Assembly (NCBI GenBank): GCA_022601195.1
Contig: JAHZIX010000045.1
Location: forward strand, 816,884-880,883
Direction: 5' to 3'
Origin: Deltaproteobacteria bacterium
GTDB lineage: Bacteria; Acidobacteriota; Thermoanaerobaculia; Multivoradales; JAHZIX01
DNA: 64,000 nt
The translations under genes and the position numbers were made by a program. The notes under the pieces were generated by a model. It was not told the DNA's origin. It ran no database searches and saw nothing but the letters and a program-made list of their open reading frames with translations. Shown piece by piece: positions 58,603-64,000 of the stretch (position 1 is its first letter; every line of letters starts with the position of its first letter).

Positions 58603-59433
58603 TCAACGGGAAAACGGAGAGGGTGGGTCGGTCTTGTTTTCCCCCAGGAAGGACTCGAGAAGGTCCAGTCCGGTGGGAGTTCCCATGTCGAGCAGGGGAG
58701 GGAGAGTTCGGGCCGCACGGAGCCTCCCCTGGATAGCCAATTCGGGAAAGACCTCCCTTTCCAAAGATCTAGCCTTTGGAAAGCCTTCGAGAAGTGCTTT
58801 CGAAAGCCGATAGACGCCACCGTTGACCCATCCCGAAGAGCTCGCCTGGCCCGGGTTCGGGTCGAGAAATTGCGCAACCCGGTTTTCGCCGTCCAATTTC
58901 AGGCGGCCCTGACTACCCTTCGCAGGAACCGAGACGGCAGCCAGGGTGGCGACCTCCGAGTCCCTGGAGCCGAAGCCGGCTATCTCGGTGCACGGCGACA
59001 GTTGGCTCAGGTCGAGATTGGGCAGCAGAGTGTCACCGTTGAGAGCCAAGAAAGTCTCACTCTTTAGCCTCGGTAGAGCCCACCTGAGGGCCCCAGCGGT
59101 CCCCAGGGGCTCCGGTTCGATCACCACATCGATTTCTAGGTCGAACTCCGAGGCGTTGTGGTTTCGCCACTGGCTCAGCTGTGATGCACCGTGGCCAGCC
59201 GCTAGCAATACCCGGCCCACACCGCGAGACCTCAGCCAATCCAGTTGCCAGGCCAGGAAGGGGCGACCGGCTACCGGTACGAGAGCCTTGGGTCGGTCTG
59301 GAAAGAGAGAGCGTAGACGGGTGCCGAGGCCGCCACAGAGAATCACCGCCGTCGGGCCCTCGACCGCCTCGTGGGCTCTCTCTCTAGAGTTGGCCACTAG
59401 GTTTCCGAGGCTTCTCAGATTCGTTGGGTTCAC
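58603..59433 (-). CDS. Sugar nucleotidyltransferase, HddC-like
   Basis: A 276-aa nucleotidyltransferase: ILCGGLGTRLRSLFPDRPKA (nucleotide-binding motif), VAGRPFLAWQLDWLRSRGVG, VIEPEPLGTAGALRWALPRL, NGDTLLPNLDLSQL (catalytic Asp) and NGGVYRLSKALLEGFP. With GmhA- and GmhB-like genes on both sides it probably makes GDP-D-glycero-alpha-D-manno-heptose (HddC), but a glucose- or mannose-1-phosphate role cannot be excluded. The GTG at 59433 overlaps the GmhB-like gene by about 50 bases; a GTG at 59397 is an alternative start. Confidence 0.8.
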   Translation of the reverse strand: MNPTNLRSLGNLVANSRERAHEAVEGPTAVILCGGLGTRLRSLFPDRPKALVPVAGRPFLAWQLDWLRSRGVGRVLLAAGHGASQLSQWRNHNASEFDLEIDVVIEPEPLGTAGALRWALPRLKSETFLALNGDTLLPNLDLSQLSPCTEIAGFGSRDSEVATLAAVSVPAKGSQGRLKLDGENRVAQFLDPNPGQASSSGWVNGGVYRLSKALLEGFPKARSLEREVFPELAIQGRLRAARTLPPLLDMGTPTGLDLLESFLGENKTDPPSPFSR

Positions 59434-59974
59434 CTAGGACACTCTCGATGGCTTCCCGAAGATTCTCGAAGCGGGCCACTCTCTCGGGGATTCGGTTGGC
59501 CTCTTCGTGCTCCCGCCCGTTGCCCGTACGCACCAAGATTCCCGTCGCGCCGGCTCGCGCCGCCGCTTCCATGTCGGTGGCCGAATCGCCGATGAAGACG
59601 ATCTGCTGACAATCCACCTGGAATTCCTTGGCGAGGGTGATGAGCAGGCCCGGCTCGGGTTTCCGGCAGGTACAGCGATCGTCGGGAGTATGAGGGCAGT
59701 AGGCGATGGAATCGATCTTTCCTCCGGCTGCCGCCAATAGGTCTGTCAACTTGAGATGAATGGCCTCGAGGGTCGCAACATCGATGTAGCCTCGTCCGAT
59801 GGCGCTTTGATTGGTGGCCACGGCAACCCTCACCCCTCGCCGGTTCAGGGTAGCGATCGCTTCCAGACTGCCTTCGATGGGGACGAAGTCCGATGGGGAA
59901 CGAATGTAGTTTGGGGAATCGTGGTTGATGACGCCGTCGCGGTCCAGGACGACGAGAGGGTAAGGTGGTTTCAT
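59384..59974 (-). CDS. gmhB: HAD phosphatase, GmhB-like (D-glycero-D-manno-heptose-1,7-bisphosphate phosphatase)
   Basis: A 196-aa HAD enzyme: LDRDGVINHDSPNYI (catalytic Asp pair), ATNQSAIGRGYID, CPHTPDDRCTCRKPEPGLL with the zinc-binding Cys/His set of GmhB and histidinol phosphatases, and VFIGDSATDMEAAARAGA. It removes a phosphate from heptose bisphosphate. GmhA-, HddC- and GmhB-like genes form one cluster on the minus strand. Its start codon shares the CATG with the divergent glycosyltransferase start at 59973. Confidence 0.9.
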   Translation of the reverse strand: MKPPYPLVVLDRDGVINHDSPNYIRSPSDFVPIEGSLEAIATLNRRGVRVAVATNQSAIGRGYIDVATLEAIHLKLTDLLAAAGGKIDSIAYCPHTPDDRCTCRKPEPGLLITLAKEFQVDCQQIVFIGDSATDMEAAARAGATGILVRTGNGREHEEANRIPERVARFENLREAIESVLGEPNESEKPRKPSGQL

Positions 59975-61070
59975 GGCCGAAATCGGCGCGGTGGAACGCC
60001 GAGAGGTTATTATCCCTCATTCCATGCCTATTCCTGGTCAAGAGATCGTTTTTTCGAGCCTAGACAAAGGGGCTCTTCCGGTGGTTTCCGTGGTCGTCAT
60101 GCTGCGCAATGAGGCGCCGACTCTACCGGTCCTCTTGGCGAGTCTGGAGCGACAGAAGACGGATTTTCCCACCGAGGTGATCTTCGTCGACGGAGCTTCC
60201 GATGACTCTTCCCTGCGGGTGATTCTCGACCACCCCGTAGCCAAGTCCATGCCCATCCTCTTGGTTCGATTGCCGCTGGAAAACTGCGGCATGACCGTTG
60301 CCCAAAACGTCGGAGCGGAGCTGGCTAGAGGCGACATCCTGCTCTTCGCTCAGGCAGATGTCAGGGTGCGGGACACCCAGGCTATCGCCAAGGCCTTGGC
60401 CTGTTTCGAAGATCCGGAAGTGGTGGGGACTCGATTCGTCGGCCTCGGGCCTCAGAACGTCTTCGAGAAATACGACTTTTGGGGCAAGGTCTTCATGGCT
60501 CGCTATGTAGGCGACCGGGTGGAGAACGATTTCGACTTGAAGTGGAATGCTGTCCGCAAGGACGTCTTCCAGCGCCTGGGCGGTTTTGACGATCAGCGGT
60601 TGCCCCTGGGTGGCAACGACTTCGAGTTCGAGACCCGGCTTCTGAGGACTGGCAAGATCGTTCCCACGGGAGTCGAGGCGGAGCACCTCCACGGTCTCGG
60701 CAAGGAACACCGGCCCCTGGGTTTGATCAAGAAGTATTGTCGCAACTCCGAGGTGACCGGGGCTACCGCGAGTATTTATTTTCGCCACCGCGCTCTGGTT
60801 CCGGGCTACGCCTCGCGGCTTTTGCAGCAGGTTGGAGTCGTGGCTGCTTGCGCTGCCGCCCTAGTGCCGGCCTGGTGGCCTTGGAGCCCCCTTTTGGTTC
60901 TTTTGTTGGGCGCCTGGCATCAGAAAGCTGTCTATCTTCATGTGCGCTCCTGGCGGCTGGTATGGATTCCTCTTTTTGGGTTGGTCGTGCTCTTCGCTTT
61001 CGCTATCTACTTCTTGGCGGGGCTCTTGCGGGGGCGGACGGCCTTCGAATTCGACAACAAAATGCGCTAG
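59973..61070 (+). CDS. Family 2 glycosyltransferase with C-terminal membrane segments
   Basis: A 365-aa GT2 enzyme. After a short N-terminal extension it reads VVSVVVMLRNEAPTLPVLLA, FVDGASDDSS, FAQADVRVRD (DxD-like), GGFDDQRLPLGGNDFEFETR, EHLHGLGKEHRPLG. The last 100 residues hold two or three membrane segments (LVPAWWPWSPLLVLLLGAWH, LVWIPLFGLVVLFAFAIYFL). It probably adds sugar to a lipid-linked or surface glycan. AAGGTGG precedes the ATG at 59973; the ATG at 60024 is possible but lacks a ribosome binding site. Confidence 0.85.
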   Translation: MAEIGAVERREVIIPHSMPIPGQEIVFSSLDKGALPVVSVVVMLRNEAPTLPVLLASLERQKTDFPTEVIFVDGASDDSSLRVILDHPVAKSMPILLVRLPLENCGMTVAQNVGAELARGDILLFAQADVRVRDTQAIAKALACFEDPEVVGTRFVGLGPQNVFEKYDFWGKVFMARYVGDRVENDFDLKWNAVRKDVFQRLGGFDDQRLPLGGNDFEFETRLLRTGKIVPTGVEAEHLHGLGKEHRPLGLIKKYCRNSEVTGATASIYFRHRALVPGYASRLLQQVGVVAACAAALVPAWWPWSPLLVLLLGAWHQKAVYLHVRSWRLVWIPLFGLVVLFAFAIYFLAGLLRGRTAFEFDNKMR

Positions 61071-61072
61071 AG

Positions 61073-62074
61073 CTATTTCTTGGGGTGACGGTGGAGTAGG
61101 ACGGCCTGCCGCCGCCGTCTTTCCTGGGAGCCCAAGAGCCAGTACTGACAGATCCCCGCGATGTTGCCGACGGTAGAGACTGCGGAAGCAATGGGGTGCA
61201 GGAGCCAATTTCCATCTCCATGGTGAATAGCTCTGGCGGCGCCCTCGATGGCAGGCCCGAGGAAAGTTCCGTGATAGGCCAGGGCTCGCCACTTTCGCCA
61301 GCCGATTCCTCTGCCGTCCCAGGTATCCGGAGTTTCCTGCTTGCGCAGCATGTAGATGATCATGGCGTAGCGGCGCTTGGCCAGATAGTCGCTCCAACCG
61401 GAGACGTAATGATGGTAGATACCGCATCCCTCAGCCTTGACCAGATGGGTCCTTCCGGCCCGCATCAGAGCTGGAAAGAAGGACGCCTCGTGGTAGCCGA
61501 TGTCGGACTCGATTTCTTGCAATCGTCGTCGGTGGAAGACGAAGCCATTGGCGCCGGTTGGGTAACCGCCGCTGGCCGGCAGGCGGAAGAGCTCGACGCC
61601 ATCGTCGTCCCGTTTGAGGGCTTCGAGGGGCTCTGCGAGGGAGCGGGCGTAGGGGTCGCTGATTTGCAGCAAGGCGGTCAGATAGTGATTGAGGCGGCTG
61701 TCGCTGGGGTGAGGGAGATAGTAGGACTCGAAACCTAGAGCCTCCGGATAGCGATGCAGGCCTCGAAGGGCAGTGCTGAGCCAGTGAGGAGAATCGATCT
61801 CGTTGTCTGCGTCCAGAAGAGCGAGGAATTCGCCTCGAGCCTCCCGGAAGGCCAACTCCTTACCGGCTTCGGCGAGCTTCAGCTCATTGTCGAGAACCCG
61901 GGCTCCGAAGGAAACGGCTAGGTCTCGGGTGCCGTCCGTGGAGCCTCCATCCGCCACCAGAATTTCGACATCCTCGGTTGGAAGGCTCTGGTTTCGGATA
62001 GAAGTGAGACAAGCGGGCAGATGAGCCGACGCATTAAGGGTCGGAATGATGAAGGAGACGATGGGTTCGGGCAT
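61073..62074 (-). CDS. Family 2 glycosyltransferase
   Basis: A 333-aa GT2 enzyme: VSFIIPTLNASAHLPACLTS, LVADGGSTDGTRDLAVSFGA, LLDADNEIDSPHWL (DxD), FRLPASGGYPTGANGFVFHR, YHEASFFPALMRAGR. It lacks long membrane segments except a weak one near the end. The ATG at 62074 begins MPEPIVSFIIP, a natural start; the frame to 62242 adds a doubtful extension. It converges with the other GT2 gene with only 2 bases between stops. Confidence 0.85.
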   Translation of the reverse strand: MPEPIVSFIIPTLNASAHLPACLTSIRNQSLPTEDVEILVADGGSTDGTRDLAVSFGARVLDNELKLAEAGKELAFREARGEFLALLDADNEIDSPHWLSTALRGLHRYPEALGFESYYLPHPSDSRLNHYLTALLQISDPYARSLAEPLEALKRDDDGVELFRLPASGGYPTGANGFVFHRRRLQEIESDIGYHEASFFPALMRAGRTHLVKAEGCGIYHHYVSGWSDYLAKRRYAMIIYMLRKQETPDTWDGRGIGWRKWRALAYHGTFLGPAIEGAARAIHHGDGNWLLHPIASAVSTVGNIAGICQYWLLGSQERRRRQAVLLHRHPKK

Positions 62075-62338
62075 GGCTCTCGGAGTGGGTGCAGTGGGTT
62101 GGCCTAGCAGGCAGTCTAGCAGCAGCAGGGCGTGTCCTAGGCTGAATTCGATCCGTCGCTTCCCCTCGAACGGTCCATGCCAGCAGGAATCCTGAGGGCG
62201 TCGGTACGGCTCCCAGGGGTTCCGATACGTGCCCACTCTCACCCGCCAGGGTTTTGGTCAAGATCGGGCACCTCAAAGACTCCTCTCCTTTCAAACTAGC
62301 TGAGTCGTCTGAGACGTGGGTTCGGCTAGAATGCCGGG

Positions 62339-63070
62339 ATGCCTTCCAGGAACCAGGATGGGGTCGAAGGGGTGGACGTTTCCGTCGTCATGCCGACCTA
62401 CTGCGAAGCGGAAAATCTGCCGCTGGTGATTCCCGAGGTTCTCGCCCATCTGGAGCCCCAAGGCCGTAGCGTCGAAATTCTGGTGGTCGATGATGCCTCC
62501 CCGGACGGTACGGCGGAGGTCGCCAGGGGCCTCGGCGAGGCCTATCCTGTTCGGGTGATCGAAAGACACCAGGAGCGTGGCTTGGCGACGGCGGTTTTGG
62601 CGGGTTTTGACGCTGCTTCTGGCGAAGTCTGCATTGTCATGGACGCCGATGGCAGCCACCCACCCTCCTGCCTGCCCCACCTCCTGGAACCCATCATGAG
62701 CGATGGATTCGAGATCGCCGTGGGGAGCCGTCACTTGCCCGGTGGAGGGTTTCGAAGTGGTTCCTGGAGCAGCCAGATGGTCTCTCGTTTCGCTGCCGTC
62801 TTCGCTCAGAGACTCTCCCCCATCTCCGATCCGACCTCGGGTTTGATGGCCATCCGCAGACAGCTACTCGGACATTTGGACCTCGACCCAGTCGGTTGGA
62901 AGATCGTTCTCGAGATCGTCGTCAAAGCGCATCCCCGGCCCGTGGCAGAAGTGCCCATTCTGTTTGATTTGCGGCGCTCGGGAACCAGCAAACAGAGCCT
63001 CAGGGTGTTTTTTCAATACCTGCGCCATTGTTCGAGATTGCGGCGTTTCCGAAGCAGGCAAGGGCCGTGA
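62339..63070 (+). CDS. Dolichol/polyprenol-phosphate mannosyltransferase-like GT2 (DPM1 type)
   Basis: A 243-aa soluble GT2: VSVVMPTYCEAENLPLVIPE, VDDASPDGTAEVARGLGE, VMDADGSHPPSCLPHLLEP, VGSRHLPGGGFRSGSW and SPISDPTSGLMAIRRQLLG, the motif set of polyprenol-phosphate mannosyl- or glucosyltransferases. It probably makes a lipid-linked sugar donor. The stop overlaps the aldo/keto reductase GTG (GTGA). Confidence 0.88.
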   Translation: MPSRNQDGVEGVDVSVVMPTYCEAENLPLVIPEVLAHLEPQGRSVEILVVDDASPDGTAEVARGLGEAYPVRVIERHQERGLATAVLAGFDAASGEVCIVMDADGSHPPSCLPHLLEPIMSDGFEIAVGSRHLPGGGFRSGSWSSQMVSRFAAVFAQRLSPISDPTSGLMAIRRQLLGHLDLDPVGWKIVLEIVVKAHPRPVAEVPILFDLRRSGTSKQSLRVFFQYLRHCSRLRRFRSRQGP

Positions 63071-63849
63071 AGCTGCGGTCCATCCCCGGCACGGATCTCC
63101 AGGTTTCGGCCTTGGGTCTGGGCACGGTGGCCCTGGGACGAAATTGGGGTTTGAAATACCCTCGCCGACAGCCCCTGCCCAGCGACTCCGAGGTCGAAAG
63201 CCTGCTCGATGCAGCTCAGGATTGGGGCATCAACTTGCTCGACACGGCGCCGGCCTACGGGACGAGTGAGGAGCGCTTGGGCGTCTATCTGAAGGGTCGG
63301 CGCCGCCATTGGATCATCTGTACCAAAGTGGGGGAGGAGTCTTCCCCGGATGGCTCCCAGTTCGACTTCCGTCCCTCTGTCATAGAGAAGAGTATCGACC
63401 GTAGCCTGCTTCGGCTCGGTGTTGACGAGCTCGACATCGTGTTGATCCACTCCGATGGCCAGGACCTGGAGCACCTCCCGGCCCTGGCGGTATTGCGAGA
63501 TTTGCAAAGGGTCGGCAAGGTACGGGCTACGGGGTTTTCCGCCAAGACGGTTCAGGGAGGACTTCGAGCCGTAGAGCAATGTGACGTTGTCATGGTCACC
63601 TACCATCCGGGCTTCCCAGGCCAGGAAGCGGTGCTCGACGCTGCAACTGGGAAGACAGGAATCCTTCTGAAGAAGTCCTTGGACTCGGGGAAATTCACCA
63701 CCCGAGACCAGATAAGGGCATCCCTGAAGTTCGGTTACGCCCATGCAGCGACCACTAGTGTGGTCGTCGGTACCACCCGAAGGGAGCATTTAGCTGAGGT
63801 CGTCGAGGCGGCGGAGATTGGCTCCAGAGCTTCTCCGGCCCACGGATAG
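63067..63849 (+). CDS. Aldo/keto reductase
   Basis: A 260-aa TIM-barrel oxidoreductase: LQVSALGLGTVALG, INLLDTAPAYGTSEERLG (catalytic Asp and Tyr), ICTKVGEE (Lys), VLIHSDGQDLEHLPALAVLR (His) and TSVVVGTTRREHLAEVVEAA at the cofactor end. Substrate unknown; its coupling to the mannosyltransferase-like gene suggests sugar or glycan metabolism. The GTG at 63067 overlaps the previous stop (GTGA); the frame from 63028 is not used. Confidence 0.88.
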   Translation: MKLRSIPGTDLQVSALGLGTVALGRNWGLKYPRRQPLPSDSEVESLLDAAQDWGINLLDTAPAYGTSEERLGVYLKGRRRHWIICTKVGEESSPDGSQFDFRPSVIEKSIDRSLLRLGVDELDIVLIHSDGQDLEHLPALAVLRDLQRVGKVRATGFSAKTVQGGLRAVEQCDVVMVTYHPGFPGQEAVLDAATGKTGILLKKSLDSGKFTTRDQIRASLKFGYAHAATTSVVVGTTRREHLAEVVEAAEIGSRASPAHG

Positions 63850-63921
63850 AACCACCATTCGGGATAAGGAAGACGAGCAGAGCCGGTTAGCCATCGGTTT
63901 TCCCCAGGCTGGGAGAGGTCT

Positions 63922-64000
63922 CTACTCTTCGAGACCGCCAAGGGAATCGAGAATGGCGCTGGTGGAGCAGCCCTCCTCGAACCCCAACACTTCGACCCGT
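63922..64000 (-). CDS. C-terminal end of an unidentified minus-strand gene
   Basis: From the window edge the minus strand reads RVEVLGFEEGCSTSAILDSL then GGLEE and TAG (63924-63922). The open frame and codon choice look genuine, but 25 residues do not allow identification. The 72 bases between the aldo/keto reductase stop and this stop hold nothing clear. Confidence 0.35.
   Translation of the reverse strand, partial: RVEVLGFEEGCSTSAILDSLGGLEE

Overview
This is a dense, GC-rich bacterial chromosome segment with no rRNA, tRNA, CRISPR array, prophage or intact insertion sequence that I can recognise. The gene style suggests an Acidobacteriota-like organism, perhaps Thermoanaerobaculia: TIGR02999-type ECF sigma factors paired with Ser/Thr kinase-TPR proteins, FHA-type sigma-54 activators, Roadblock/GTPase modules, large secreted lamin-tail and carboxypeptidase-regulatory-like proteins, and a C-terminal module of the 'FWFF...FYGALSNVEY' type. 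This assignment is by family style, not phylogeny. Heptose genes, Omp85-like and lipoprotein-type products indicate a Gram-negative envelope.

Layout. 0-4.4 kb: a minus-strand signalling cluster with a near-consensus promoter, a pseudo-receiver/PATAN/Roadblock protein, a separate Roadblock protein, a Ras-like GTPase and a LOV-like PAS protein cut by the window edge. 5-9 kb: AlkD-like repair protein, DM13 protein, MOSC protein and a secreted tandem-repeat serine hydrolase. 9.2-14.1 kb: a tightly overlapping operon of an Omp85-like barrel, a DUF4390-like protein, a sensor kinase and an NtrC-type regulator. 14.3-21.3 kb: STAS-like protein, a decayed Rieske fragment, MoxR ATPase, a fused anthraniloyl-CoA monooxygenase/reductase, an ECF sigma factor with a kinase-less remnant, and an OYE-family flavoprotein. 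21.4-23.7 kb: a Cys-rich membrane protein, an ECF sigma factor, a 37-aa secreted Cys-rich peptide and a divergent Met-rich secreted protein.

23.7-35.4 kb: acyl-CoA dehydrogenase, TPR protein, a Ser/Thr kinase-TPR protein in operon with an FHA sigma-54 activator, and, divergent from it, two secreted proteins preceded by sigma-54-like promoters and a tandem palindromic operator. 35.4-42.4 kb: enoyl-CoA hydratase, RidA, SDR, creatininase-family protein, M48 protease with LemA, and a lipoprotein formamidase-like enzyme. 42.7-50.3 kb: a secreted protein, ECF sigma/zinc anti-sigma pair, an intact ECF sigma-kinase pair, small secreted Cys-rich proteins, a membrane-fused peroxiredoxin and a small HTH protein. 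50.4-57.9 kb: a 1587-aa secreted lamin-tail nuclease and a secreted protein with two family-typical C-terminal modules. 57.9-64 kb: heptose/glycan genes (GmhA-, HddC- and GmhB-like), three family-2 glycosyltransferases and an aldo/keto reductase.

How the genes may work together. The monooxygenase fusion, acyl-CoA dehydrogenase, enoyl-CoA hydratase, RidA, SDR and creatininase-family protein look like a dispersed 2-aminobenzoyl-CoA (anthranilate) degradation set. The heptose genes would feed ADP- or GDP-heptose glycans. At least four sigma factors, two sigma-54 activators and two kinase-TPR proteins make this a regulation-rich region whose visible targets are mostly secreted proteins. The best candidates for undescribed systems are the 37-aa Cys peptide/ECF/Cys-rich membrane protein unit, the Roadblock/PATAN/GTPase cassette, and the FHA activator/kinase unit with its operator and sigma-54 promoter.
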